Origin: Thermomucor indicae-seudaticae
Lineage: Eukaryota; Mucoromycota; Mucoromycetes; Mucorales; Lichtheimiaceae
Reading direction: 5' to 3'
NCBI GenBank assembly: GCA_000787465.1
Contig: JSYX01000044.1
Location: 39,984 to 103,983, forward strand
Length of the DNA stretch: 64,000 nucleotides
The notes below the pieces were generated by a model. It saw only the letters and a list, made by a program, of their open reading frames with translations, ran no database searches and had not been told where the DNA came from. Shown one piece after another: positions 1-12,702 of this stretch (its first letter is position 1; each line of letters begins with the position of its first letter). A program made the translations under genes and the position numbers.

Positions 1-2267
1 CAAGAACATTGACATCTCGCAGTTGACCGGAACATGAAACGCTGCCTTGAAAGAGACTTCATACCGACCTCCAGCTCGCCCTCTATCCCGCGGCTTCTTG
101 CGACGGATCGATCCATCGCCACTGGCCATTCTCGCGCATCCACCCCCTCCGTCCTTATTATCTCTACCCTCGAGCATATAAACCGTCCCACTCAAGTCTC
201 CATTCCAGTTTCTGTTCCCGCTCATATAGGCCCTTTCTTTCTTGCCTCGTTTAAATCTTCACATATCTCCCTTTGGTTTCCCGCTTGGCACCACTTTTCC
301 GTCAGTCCCATGACAATTTCTCTTTCCTCGTTATCCTTCTGTGGTCCGATGAAGCCCTTACAGCTTTCATTTCTAAGCCAAATCAACATCACCGGGAAAA
401 TCTTTCGACGCTCATGATAATGGCCTTCCTTGTTTATTAACCCACTTACGCCGGCAGACAGTGCCCTGCAGTCAGTATCGGGTACACTGATTGCCGAAAA
501 TGTCCTTCTTCTTGAACTTTGTTCAATGTTTTGCATGTCGTGCCACGGCACGTCTCAAGAACATTGAATTACATGTATTTGTAGTTTGACAGCATACCCA
601 CCTCCAATAACGATATCCCGCGTAGTCAAGATAGCGCTTGCGAGCGCAGCAGCCACGGCCAGGGTGCCACTGCCAGGGTGTTTAGTAAAGACAAGGCAGC
701 TCAACGGAGAATTTCAATAGAGCTTACATATCTTGGATCCAGTATGCGTTTGTCCTAGCAATTGCAGTAAGGGCGTCATTACAAGTCTTAAAGTTGCATA
801 AACACCTAATCTTTTGAACTTGAGTATAAAGATTTAGCTTTATTACATCTTACTTTTCAGAAAAACGATGACCGGAAACATTATTGACAGGCAAATCTTA
901 CGTGCCTTTTGCTTCCGGAGGAACACCTAAATTTCAATCTGAGGGTAATGTTCGGAAGATTGACGTTCACAAGACTATTAGAAAGAAAATGCAACCTTCC
1001 AGTACGGCGAGCGCAGTAGTCTTCTTGCAAAATCCATCAATTCTGTTACAATCGAATTCCAAAGTCATGAAAATCATTTGTTAGTCCTAACAAATTATGC
1101 TGCTTAGCAAATCTCCATGAGAAAGAGAAGGGAGCCTGCATTTTTCATGGGCTGCGGTCGTTTATGGGGAGCGGAGAATGAGTTGCCGATTTCCTGCTGT
1201 TCTGCTGGCTCGGGAGAAGCTTCCTCCACCAACCTACCCGCGCCCAACCACTAACCCCACTCCCACACACGCCAGTGCGCCCATGCCTCCACAGTTTTCG
1301 CGCTCAGTATTACCACAGGCAACATCTCTTCTCGTTAAGCTATGTGCGTTTATTCTATGCGAAGAGATGAGGGCCCTACGGGCCCCGAATCGTAGCGAAG
1401 GTGGGCCAAAGGGCCGTAGAAAACCATTCCTTTAGAATGTTCATCAGTAGCATATTTGCATTAACCGATTCCAGCTTTATTCATGGGAAGGTGACGATTC
1501 TCTACAGAGAGCGTCCCATCACGTAGTCCCATGGACATATTGCTCTGTTTCAATCACATGCTTTGATGAATTAGGTCAATACTCATTATATCAGCCTTCT
1601 TCAATATTGAAAACGCATGCGAAATTTCGACATTGGTTATCCAGGTTTCCGGAAGCCTGTTTCACATCCGATAAATCCATTGCTTACTGCAAAGCCCCTA
1701 CAGTATGAAATTATAGAAGTTAGCATGAAGGCCGCTCTAACCGTATTCGACATTATCTCAGCGTCGTGATTACCATTGTCCTCGCGTAAGATGTGAGCTG
1801 GGAGACGTTAGCATGATCGGCAAGGCTTTTCGCTCGATATTCGTGGCGAGATGTCGAGATCTATGTTAGTAGGATGAGCTGTCATGTAGCGACTGCACGT
1901 AACCAAATTCATTTCGTAACAGCATTAGCGAAACCCGTGAAGCGAGAGACGAAAAATAAAAGTTCACAGTCTGCCATGATGCGTGTGGCATTGCGGGGAC
2001 CATTTTCTAATGATGAAGACGTGGATGCACTCGGAAGACCCTACATTGCGCCTTTTGCGCACCCAATGCGTCATGCTCATTAAGTCTCAATGTCCCACAA
2101 GGGCAAGCAGCGAAAAGAAAAAAAAACTGTAGGTTTTCCCGGTTTGTAAGTTACCGTTTCACTTTTTGCGAGCTAAAAGCTTCATGTTGCTTTACATAAT
2201 GAAGAAAGGAATATTTACAAACAAAAAGAAGGATAGTTAGACAGATTTTCAAAAAAGGTACAATATG
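1..2267. other. Gene-poor left flank
   Basis: I see no convincing gene here. The open frames are short, show no recognisable motifs and are not linked by convincing splice sites. Base composition is near even with AT-rich patches. Given the Fanzor relic just to the right, this is probably old, decayed repeat DNA, but no repeat family can be named. Confidence 0.5.
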
Positions 2268-2775
2268 TTAGGCGTTCGGATTGAAAACTATTAGGTCTTT
2301 GCCTGTCATCTGGCTGAAACTTGATATCGCTATGTTACATGCAGCTTGCGCGTCTCTGTTCCGAGTGTTTGTTCCGGTTTTGTAAGACGGGCAATTGGGG
2401 TTTAGGAAGAGAGAAGCACCATTCACTCGAACTGTCCGTGAGGACCTTGAGGCACATGGCCGTACAAGGGGCTCCAGGCACGTCATGCACGTTTGGGACA
2501 TCCTGTACTCGTTCGTCATTGATACTTGCGCATAGCGACGATGCGCCTGTCGGAGCTTTCCGCCTCCACGTCGCTGGTGACCCCTGATTCTGGAACCAAC
2601 ACAAGTTCCACCCATAATTGGAGGCGCCGTGGTGCTCCCTGCGATTAAACGTCCTTCACCGGGTGCTATATGGTCATATGCTGTTTTCGTTTGCAAGTAG
2701 CTAGTGTATTTACGCTTGTCCGTCTTATTGCTGTAATAGTGTCGCCTCAAAATCTCGCGTTCCTTCCGAAAAACC
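2268..2775 (-). pseudogene. Fanzor (eukaryotic TnpB-like) C-terminal fragment, decayed
   Basis: Fanzors are eukaryotic relatives of transposon TnpB, RNA-guided DNA endonucleases with a split RuvC domain and a zinc ribbon. The fragment holds the C-terminal part: a basic stretch starting RKEREILRRHYYSNK, a loop with RIRGHQRRGGGKLR, the family-typical block NEYRMSQTCMTC (first zinc-ribbon CxxC) and NRDAQAACNIA, which carries the last RuvC aspartate. The second zinc-ribbon pair reads CPSY rather than CxxC, so one zinc ligand is lost. No start codon precedes the block; upstream in frame there is a TAG, which could also be a splice acceptor. The N-terminal half may be represented by 3680-5150, with other repeat DNA in between. 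I judge it a dead copy. The family call is from motif recognition. Confidence 0.72.
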
Positions 2776-2980
2776 TACAGGACATACAATGAGCGGACTA
2801 AATATAGTTCCAGTCATTTAAGTACATACAATGAACCGGTCTTTAAAGTCATCGCGAAGCAACTCTAATTGTGCCTGCTCCTTGTTACCAACAAACTGGG
2901 ATGCTGGTTGGGGAAAACACTTTCTCTTCTTTCGTACATTGTAAACTGAAACGGACGGCTGCACCTTGGGTAATACTTTC
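2776..2980. other. Gap between Fanzor relic and hairpin element
   Basis: No gene is recognisable. On the minus strand this would be the part of the Fanzor gene upstream of its C-terminal block, but the frame is closed by stops. Confidence 0.3.
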
Positions 2981-3259
2981 CACTACGGAGAGATCTCAGG
3001 TCTGATCGCATACACATCGCATATCGATCGCACATTCAGTATATATTCAACTTTGAAGCGCTGCCACTGCATCAATTTCGCAGAGTCTGCGACTCAAATC
3101 ACTAGGATGATTGATCAAGAAAACCGCCGGCGTCAGGTGTTACAAAAGCCGTCGCAGAGATATCGCATATTCAACCCAAAAAAGCGATATATCCGCTCTC
3201 ATATATGCGACATCTATGCGACCTTTATGCGATTGGATCGCAGATCGGTCGCCCTAGTG
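2981..3259. mobile_element. Degenerate inverted-repeat (MITE-like) element
   Basis: The left edge CACTACGGAGAGATCT (2981-2996) resembles the reverse complement of the right edge AGATCGGTCGCCCTAGTG (3242-3259), allowing two small gaps. Inside, ATCGCAT motifs near the left end (about 3005-3030) are mirrored by ATGCGA motifs near the right end (about 3200-3240). This is the layout of a small non-autonomous foldback element. No clear target-site duplication was found, and the ends are approximate. If the relic at 2268-2775 and the decayed frames at 3680-5150 were once one gene, this element lies inside it. Confidence 0.35.
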
Positions 3260-3679
3260 TCCCATACACTGTAGCGGTCTCACAAGACGGTGACACTGCA
3301 AGCCGATAGTCGAATTCCAGTCCACTATCGTTGCACATGGTTCCTAGCTTAGTTAAGTCGAAGAAAGATGCAAAGCTCGATGCAGTGATTTGTATTGCGC
3401 GATTAATATTTGTAATAGGATCCTTGCTTTGTCGTAAAGGCAGAACTCGCTATTTGAGGAACTGAGTATTTCATAAGTAGATGATGTAACCAGTTGCAAA
3501 GCATTTATCTTCGAAGCCTGATTGTTGGACTAAGCTGCCGTAGGAAACTGTTGTAACCAGTGATATGCAGGATGCAATTTGTAAGTGCGACGAGAGGTAG
3601 CTGCATAACTATAATACTTTGTGAACTTTCGCAGATATAACGGCTGCAGTATATGGCAAATATTTTGGATCACTTGAAG
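3260..3679. other. Unassigned gap
   Basis: AT-rich sequence with no recognisable gene or RNA. Confidence 0.3.
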
Positions 3680-5150
3680 CTACCCTCTTTCCAAACGACT
3701 GGAATTGTTAGACTTCCACCTCTCCATTATATTGTCCTCCGTAGGTAGCTCCTTTGCCAACAAAATGCTTTTCAACGCCCTCACCACAGCCTTTACCCTG
3801 TTCGCTGAAAGCTCCTGTGACTTTTGTCCATCTTCCTCCTTGTCGTCTACCCAATACAGCTCGTCTTCTGCTATAACATGATGCCGTATAGCAGATAGCA
3901 TGTTTCCTCTTTCACTGTCTTCGGATAAATCAGGCAACCCTGTTTCTGCGCCTTCCAGATGCTTTGTTCGGTCGATGGCCATTTTTTGTTTCATTGTGTC
4001 AAGGTACCGGTCGCAGAGCCTCCAGCTGTGCTCGCAGCAGTTCCTGAGCTTTTCCTTCAGGTTAACCGTCTTTTCAGGTTTCAATTCTGCCCTTCTGATT
4101 CGTTCCTCCAGTTTTCTCAACGGTTTACCAAAACGGCGAATATTCTACCTGATCGAGTCGCGTGAGATGTTGTTCCTTTGCAAACTTTTGCGTTTGGCAC
4201 TTTCCTCCACCTTCTGCATGCGAACATGGTGAAAGCGTCGTCCTCTTTCTGGCGAAAGATGAAGCTGTATGAGGAACAGAGTGATTTTGTTGAGGGCGTA
4301 TTTAAACGGCCGTTAGTCACTCTACGTTTTCCGCAAGTTTGTCGCGAATGCCTGTAGTGCCACGCTTAGAGTTTCCGCTAGACTCTGAGGGGCTTTACGG
4401 AATTGAGGTACTTTCTCTACGAGAAATTGGTCATACCGCAGCCAAAGCGGCTTTGCTTGAAGCGGTTTCCGAGATATTATTCGAGGACGTGCTTTGCGAG
4501 GCACTTACGCCCCTCTCTTTGTGGGTGAACAGTGTGCAAGTGTTGCATATGCAAAGTAGTGAATAAACTTGCGATGTTTGCGACTTCCGTTTTGAGTTTG
4601 TCTTCTCTCTTCGATTCGCCATCCTTCTTCGTTCTATCATCTGGTGGAGTTAGAGATACTCCTGGGACTACTAGAATCCTCTTTGATGTGAGGAATGAGG
4701 CTTCCTGCGTCTGCACTGCCTTTGGTACTACTTCGTCAAGCGGAAGCCAGGCGTCCTGGTTCTTCGCCTCAGCAATTCCAGATAAAATGGACAACATAAT
4801 GGTACGAGTCCCGGCAGCCAGTTCTTGGGCGAAGTCGCTAACTTCAATAGCTGTTTTAAGAAGTTGCTGCAGGAAGAAGTGTCTGTCGTTTTGCAGAAGA
4901 TCTTCATGAATAATCTTATTAACGGGGACCGTAAGCTTCGTACCCTGCTTTCGATCAGCGTGAATTCCGTTTTGCCCCTTTGAATCGATTCGTTGTTCTT
5001 TTCCAGCACTGTCTGGAAGGTTCGGTCCCAATCTGTTTGCACGTGCTCGTGCCATCTGGAAATCGGCGTGTTCTTATGATAGATACTGCTTGTAGTTCCC
5101 AGTTCGAAACCGCCGATACTGTCGGTCAAAACATGCAGATCTCGCGGCAT
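3680..5150 (-). pseudogene. Decayed coding region, possibly N-terminal half of a Fanzor-type gene
   Basis: Several overlapping minus-strand frames of clearly protein-like composition cover this stretch but are shifted against each other. The longest run is at 5055-4477 (about 190 residues, including VNKIIHEDLLQNDRHFFLQQ followed by a helical segment) and another is at 4120-3680 (about 145 residues, charged, ending before the gap). The helical segment around VNKIIHEDLLQNDRHFF is of the kind seen in the N-terminal part of Fanzor-like proteins of Mucorales. Strand and order fit a gene whose C-terminal end is the relic at 2268-2775. I cannot join the frames with convincing introns, so I treat it as a broken gene; a real multi-exon gene of unknown function is the alternative. 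Confidence 0.35.
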
Positions 5151-8100
5151 TCGTTTTGAGTTGATGAGCTAGGTCTTCCTGTTATTTAAGTTTGTTTGCA
5201 ATTCCGCCGAGTTCTTTTGGTTTGCTTTTGAACTGACAATCTCCTTGGTCACATCTTAAGATAAATGGGAAAAGCTTTCTCCAAAGCTACGCGACTCTAG
5301 CACGTTTCGTCTCAAGTTCATCTTTTGTCATTCTTTTGCGCTTCGTTCCGGCTCGGTATACTTGGGCTTTCCTCACTGGTAACTGAACATCTGAAGTTTG
5401 TATTTCTTCAGGAGCCGCTGCTTGTATGGACTTCTTGTACTTTGCCATTAGGGTATCGCTGTATAAAAGGTAATATGTAGCGGTGTAACAAATGTGGACT
5501 CAGGATAATAAGACGGATTGAAATATATATCGTCCTTTATTCAGCCAAAAAACTTAACGCTTGCTTGTTATTTTACAATCCTGCTGTAGCTGCTCTGGAA
5601 AATGTAGAGTGCTGCGGTCTTGATTACCGCGGTTCGGCAAATCTTGTTGAGGATTTGGTATTGGGAATGCTGCTACGGCATTAATTGAGACGGCGGAGTG
5701 ACAAAATCGATGGTGCAAGTGCTCTTTTCCCTCTTCTGTTGGGACATTGCAAGATGGTCTTTTCGATGTCCACTACGCAAGCCATTTTTATTTCTCTGTA
5801 GTATTGGTTTCTTCTAGTAACAATCCTCAGAAAAGCTGTTGCAGTACCGGTCCCAGCCTTGGCAGTCTTCGGGTTTGATGGAATGGACGGAACGGAACGG
5901 AATCTGTGATTAATCAAATCAAAACACCACCGCTGTGTGATTTATGCTTTTTCACGTCATTCCCCAGCTTCGCGAAAGAAAACTCTTCAATTCGATCTAA
6001 AAACGGCGATCACAGCGGCAGCGGACAGGGTATAAACCCATGGGAGCGGATGAGTGCACTCGTCTCGTGCTTATACACCCAGATGCGAAGCCGAGTTACA
6101 GTGTTGGCATCCGGCATGGAACGAAAGAGGGAAAGATATGATGAAACTTGGAGACTGTCTGGATGGCGTCGTGTAAGATACAGAACCATAATGTTGCGAG
6201 CACTGTGATCCATGGGTGTTGTCCAAAACGTTTTCCATGCAACAGATGGACGAGAGGTGTCTAGCACAACAGTGCGTTGAGAGAGACGGCGACTGCCTAT
6301 TGATCCACTGAGTGATAGGAAACTGCGAAAACATCGTTTGCACTACAGGGGTAGGGTCAAAAGATTCGAGCACGTCAGTATGGCAAGCTAAAGGATGTGA
6401 AGCGGACACACACCATCGAGCAAAGCAAGGCCGTAGAGCGATTCCGATCGTATCAAGATCTTGAAAGAAAAGGTGCGATATTGTTTTTCCGACAAGTGTT
6501 GACTGCTGATATGTGAGAAAAGCGCAGCCGTGCACGCAGCATCCAATTCTGGTTTATGTTTGCAGTAGGGCGGGTCACAGCAGCTCAACCAGCTCTCGGG
6601 AAATGAAATTGGTACCCAATGAAATGAGAAGTTGAGAAAAAGCTGAGGAAACTTGAAGCTCAAAGGCTTCAGGTGGTTCTCATCTTCTAATTTTGTCCAA
6701 GCAATTAAACCCCGCAACGCTGAAAATCTTCAGGTTGAGCTGCTATCACACGCCCTAGTAATCGGTAGATTGTCTGCTTCGAAGCTTTCCTTCATACTGC
6801 TTTTCGACACGACACATGGAAACAAAGGAAGTTTTCTGGCTGTTGTCTTAACGTCGCTAAGCCCAGTGTCGTCTTCGAAAGGTATGTGGAAATCGCCTTG
6901 ATGTTGCATGTTGCTATCATAAAGCTCGTACTGTTTTGGAAAAGTCAACATACTGTGTTCTTCGCTTCTCCTCCTAGCGAACGAAATGAGGTCTCACGAA
7001 GAACTCGGAGAAATAAAATGCATGCGGACAACAGTCAGTATCCAAGACTTATGTTGGAACGGGTGAAACTGACAAACCGTATAAAAGACTACCATGTCCG
7101 AAGTATCCATTTCAGTTATACTAGCTCAAAGTTTCCAGTTTTGCTTCTTACCTAGTGACAATACCGATCAAACTTAATTTAAGGTTGATGACGAAACTCG
7201 ACACAGCCAAATCCGTTACGGCAAAAGAAAAGAATAGCGCTTGTTGATTAGCCGCAGGCAACAGTTCATTTCGGATCCCGCTTATTGTTTTCAAATGGGA
7301 CGCATAAAAAATCAAAGACGAAGATACGTGCTGTTTGCCTATTCCCATTGACCTCCGGCATGGAACACGCGTATGATTTGCTCCGTATGTGTCTGTTCCA
7401 TTAGATGTAAGAGCGATGTATATGAAGTTAAAGCTATCTTATTTCCTTCAGACACGGTCAACACGATTGACCGTATTCGTTCGCGTTAAATCTTATATCC
7501 AGCGTTGTTGAAGCGCAGTTTCTATAATGACCATTTCAAGCAATGAGAACAGAACGTCAGCAACTTGTCTCAATCAATGTTGTCATGATCAATCTTTCAG
7601 TTTGCAGATGGTGCCGATATTGCGAGACTCTACAGCTGCCCAACGCAATCGTGCCGGAGATGTATTCCTTGAGAAACTTCCAGTTCTGTAGGCTAGGCAT
7701 ATGAATAAGAAATATAAGCTGCTGTTTGTAAGGATATATTTTAAGTTTTCATTTCAGCCTGACGTAGAACTAGTCACCTTCTCGCACCGCTTACTGTCAG
7801 CCAACTCACATGAAGATCTCTACAATGAGGTTTCTCGGCTGCATGCACATCCTGCAGAGTTCTTCCTTGTTATCTATCAAATAGGTCATATTTTCTTCTA
7901 CTTCCTTCACATCCACTGGAAATCCACTAAAGACAACGAATTCAGTATGCTTTTCCTTTGTTCCTACTTGATCCAGGGAAAAGTTAAAGTAGTTGAATCA
8001 TTGGTTGAATGAGTTAGTGAACTTCTTCCAATCTGTGGGTAATTCAGGATACGATAATTTTACGTTGAATTCATGTTGTATTCTACTAGTTATTTTGGGG

Positions 8101-11100
8101 CTTTGACAGGAAGTATGTCCACTGACAAAACTTTTGCATTTTGTAATTTGTGACTCCAGATAGCAAAAAACACCAAGTCTTTCAATCAGTGCGTATTCAA
8201 CTCAAAAGCAGGTCATGGTCAAGGCATGATAAAAGAATATTCCCACAACCAAGACTTGACCCCTTAATCTTAACTATGACGAGGATTTGAACTGGATATC
8301 AATAGGTTCAAAAATTTATGTTATTGCAACGCCATGGACAACGTTTCCAGCTCTTAATTGGACCCGCAGCAGTACATTACCGCGAGCATTCGTTCCGTTA
8401 GCTGTCGGTTTTCTGTCAAATTTCTTTGTCAACTTTTGTGAATCCGAACATTGGCCGCTAAATACTTAACAAAGACGCCAGCCCTGAGAGCAAGAAATCA
8501 TCCACGTGACCTCGCCTTTGACAAGCCTCCACGGTCGACAGTTTCCTGTTAGAATAGACAAGCCTTCCAATGCACATCCCACTCTCTATAGTTCTAATTC
8601 CTGCCAAGAATTATTTTTTATATAATAGGTATCAGAGACCCAGAAATGAGATTTACTTATGCTAAATTCTGCATTATTGACGTCATAGCACATGGCACCA
8701 TATTACTACCACATCAATAAGGCGTTTCTGCAGGTCAATTCCCGAGTACCTCTTCGTTATTTAGAAAAGAATAGCGCGTTGGTAAAAGAGTGTCTACCAT
8801 GCGTACGGCAAATCGGAATGCTGGCTTCAGTTGAGATGTAAAACGTATACACCCGAGGAGGCTCATCAGGAAGATGTACAAGCACAGAACGCTGTGAAAC
8901 AGGCTCCTCGGATCCTCGACCCTACCAGAACGCACGTCCATACGCTAGGCAGTACCTAATCAAACACTTACAGAGTCACCACCATTGTCTACAGGTTGGA
9001 AGATGTATGTTTCTATAGCGTAACAAATGGAAAATTTTCCTCGTATTATTTAAGCAATGCTAATATATGGTTTAAAAAATTTCGAAATAGAAGTCCGAGT
9101 CAAAAGCCTGCACTCCTCTCTTTTTAGCTCAGCCGTTTCTGTCATTTTCTTTTATAGTCATCCAAGAGCGAAGTATGAATAAAAATATTCCTGAGACGCG
9201 TGTCAACTACTTAAAGCTCTATTGTCTTGAAATGGACTTACAACCATCAAAATGCAATCTAGCAGTCATGTTGGCGAACAAAATGGTCATCATCATGAAC
9301 GTTCATTCATTTTTGAAGATTTGAAGAAGAACAGATTCTTACTGAAGCGAGCAACAGGCTTCAACTCCCGCCAGATCCTGCTGAGCCCCGTAATATCGGA
9401 CATAGCACTGGACAGGAGGTCATCACATTGTATAGTCACAAGGGAATGCCTGAGGCCGCCGCACGGGTTGGATAAAAAAAGGAACGACAGAACAGCGCAA
9501 TTTTGCTATTTAGAGCCCCGCATCTCGCCTTGTTTTCTTGACCCCTAGATTTCGCCACTATATGAAGTCCGTTATAAACTAGTCGAAACACTCCCAAGCG
9601 TTACTGTGCACGCAAAATACCTAGAGTTTATGTAATCAAAATTTGAGTATGCGTTGCGAAGGCGAAAATCCAGAAAATTAAGATTAAAAGAGGGGAATGT
9701 AGATTTTGACCAGACCTATAAAACATGCGCATTCACACCATCCAATTTTTTCTAAATATTTTTGACATAGTCCACATTGATCGCACTTTCCACATATTTT
9801 CCCCAGGTTATTTTCCATGGTGCTTTGCAACGCCTTCATGCCACCAAATTTTGTTGTAAACGGCCAGGGTTGCCAGAAGCCGCGGACCCACGGTCTCTAT
9901 ATACTGTTAGAGACATGTTTTTTTGTTGCGGAAAGCTTCGTTGCAGACTTATAGATGCTGCGGAAAGTGGGGTTGCAAAAAGCAGGGGTTGTGATATAGG
10001 GTCCAGAAAAAAGGATAACTAGAGGAGATAGGTATCGTGGAAGTTCTGTTCTTATGTTTATTCATTTTTGATTTAGGGACTCTTTCTGTATTAGATGTCG
10101 GGATGTCGTTCCTTGAATATGCAAATGTCTCAAGTACGGCACGTATTAAAAGTTTTCCTTCGACTGCTAAAGAACATGTTGCCTACTGCTGTTGATGATA
10201 ATCGTCATTGGCTGTCTGTGCCATCTATTAGTTCATCCGTCTAACGGGAATGCGGTGGTATCCTTTATTATCTATGAGGTTTCAATAGGAAGCGTAACTC
10301 CGAAACTTACTATGTGCTTCGTGGTGTTATATACCACAGGGACCCCACTGTATATATGATCTACCGCTTCCATAAATGGACGCTTAGATCGGCGCAGCCT
10401 CACATTGGCGTCACATATGGGAGGATAATATTAATGAAGATCATTTAGAATGGATATCTAGTATTCTGCGCAGATCAAGTGGACCGATGGCGCAATTTTC
10501 GTCCTGGACGTTCGAACACTATCCAGGTTGTTGTATCCTAGACGGCCACTTTTTCACTTTATGCACGAATAACTGCAGGCGAGAAGCCGGGACAAAATTA
10601 AGAATGTCAAAAAGTCCAAACAGCCTGAAACAAGACCTCAGGAACGGCCATTTCCAAGGTGTAATGGACAAATAGTCGAGATAACACTGGAGAAGGTTCG
10701 ATATTCTAAGTAGGTGAATACCACTAGAAAGTTACCAGACGATGGTGTTCTAAGTACTTGGAAGATTGTCTGACCATCTGGAATGAGGTATTCTAATGGT
10801 CTGGTAACGTACTCGAACATGTCTGCATTGACTTTATCTGACGTATGCCAGCGATCTTTTAATAACATTCTAGCGAATTTCCATCAATGTGTTCATGATA
10901 CCCTGAGTAGTCGTTACTACGTCACTGTGATATTAAACCTCGTCCACTGCAAAGCGCATGTATCAATCACCCTAATGGCCCAAGTATATCGACATTACTC
11001 TGAAAAATGGAATAGAATCACTAGGCGATAATTTCAGAGAAGCCATAATAATTAGATGCCATAGGAAAATCGAGCTTAATGAAATTCTAACAAGAACCCC

Positions 11101-11824
11101 AACAGTATCTGATTTCCCTCCTACGTACTAGAACCTTACACGAGCGCTACTGTTACTTGCCTTAGCGTTTGCAAGACGATGGACAGACGGGGAACCATGT
11201 AGGATCGACATTTTTAATACAAAACTCGTTATTTTCTGAGTTTGCTACGGATGGCTAGGAAGGGGTCTGCCCGATAACTTGTCAAAAAAAAATCAGCTGT
11301 CAGAAATTATTTCGGGTAACAGCCGCGAATTGGGGAAACACCGTTCTTTTTAGCCATCACGCCATGCTTTGAAGCCTGTAATTGATGTTGCGCGGAGCCG
11401 CATACACTTTACAGAAAAGTAGCGACCGCCCCTTAATGAATTGATGTTACCGCGGTTTTTCGGTGCATGAAGGTTAAAAATCTTTGCCCTGCCTGCGCTG
11501 GTTCGAGCCCCGTCGATGCGAGATTTGACGGTTTCAGGGGTGGACTCTAGATGCTATATTCAAATTATCTCACGCTACTAGGAAGTTATGCGTAGAATGC
11601 TCTGCTACGGTTCTCTCGAAATCACGACCTATTCATAGGAATCCATGTAAACGGCTTTATACGAACCAAGTTGCCAGTGACTTTTGGGTTCTTACGGGGA
11701 GTTCTGAGCTCGTACTTTTCCTGCGGCGAGAGGCTCCGTGCCAGGAGACTTAATATTCCACGACCTTGTCCCATCAGCATCGCCACATCCGTGTGTGGAT
11801 CTTGACTAGACTGTCATCGATATT
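5151..11824. other. Gene desert
   Basis: This 6.7 kb stretch contains only short open frames on both strands, with no recognisable domains and no believable exon chains. AT-rich blocks alternate with more balanced sequence. I read it as intergenic or old repeat-derived DNA. A T-loop-like GGTTCGAGCC at about 11510 was checked for a tRNA and rejected. Confidence 0.45.
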
Positions 11825-12040
11825 AGCAGAAGATTCTGCTTCTCAGTCTCTCGAGCGACTCTCACTCTGCTTACCTGTAAGTTTCCTGACGTATTAGAAT
11901 GCGAAATAGGGCTTTTTAGCTACGTGAAAATTAGCAAAAGGTCCTGCTTCTCAGTTTCCAATTCAACTCTCGCTCTCCCCACCTGTACCTTTCCTGACGC
12001 GCCTGCATGCGAACTAAGGGCTTCCTAGCTATACTCCATC
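11825..12040 (+). repeat. Two tandem copies of a ~108 bp unit
   Basis: The unit starting AGCAGAAG at 11825 recurs, diverged, at 11933 (AGCAAAAG). Shared blocks in the same order include CTGCTTCTCAGT, ACTCTC followed by CTC, CACCTGTA or TACCTGTA, TTTCCTGACG, ATGCGAA and AGGGCTT followed by TAGCTA. The copies are partly diverged, so the duplication is not recent. It lies about 660 bp upstream of the SANT-WD40 gene. Confidence 0.7.
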
Positions 12041-12702
12041 TTGACGTTCACCTTCCTAGCTTACAGCAAGAAGCATGAAGTGGATCTTTGACCACTCCGA
12101 CCTCGTATTCGCCGGTGCAGACGAACGCTACCGCAAACCCGGCCGAAGTTGCAGCTCTTGTAGGGTGCTCTCCGACCTCGACAGCACCTTGGGATATCCC
12201 GAGGTCTCCATATCATGTGGCTGAGTTTAAAATACATCCAATCGTCAAAATCTGCACGGAACCGGAAGCTACCGGTTCGGCCGTCGGCCCATCTAAACTC
12301 TTCACACTGTCCAATAGTTTTCGAACACCGACACCAGTGAAAATTGTTCGGAATTCCCACTCATGAAAAAATTTTAAGCCGAATCCTCACAATTTCTGCC
12401 CTTGCCTACTGAAGCCCTCAAAATGGAAAATACTTGCCAAATTTGGTCCTGCGGCCGAGACTGCTTTTCAGCGCCGTGTTCCAAAGGCTGTGAATGGCTC
12501 CCAACAACTTCTTAATAGTGTCCTCTGCGTTAAACCATCAATTAGTTTCCATAAGACCATTCCCTTTGTGGACCTTCGTGTAAGAGAACGAAAAGTTACC
12601 GAGTCCCACTCTTCAATACTCACAGTGAGTAACACGCTTAAAGAACAAAAGAACAAGGAAATTGATACACCGCTCCTCCTTTCGTGCTTTTCGTCAAGAG
12701 GT
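12041..12702. other. Upstream region of the SANT-WD40 gene
   Basis: Probably promoter and 5' untranslated sequence. The frame that becomes the SANT-WD40 protein is open from 12490 but lacks an ATG until 12703. Opposed ~90-100-codon open frames at 12061-12366 on both strands show no recognisable motifs. Confidence 0.4.

Noticed and set aside
11440..11540. tRNA-like T-loop GGTTCGAGCC
   Set aside because: The T-stem has a mismatch and no upstream segment pairs with the putative 3' acceptor arm; no D-arm or anticodon arm could be drawn.
12061..12366. Opposed ~90-100 codon frames on both strands
   Set aside because: No motifs and no splice links; opposing open frames of this size are common by chance.
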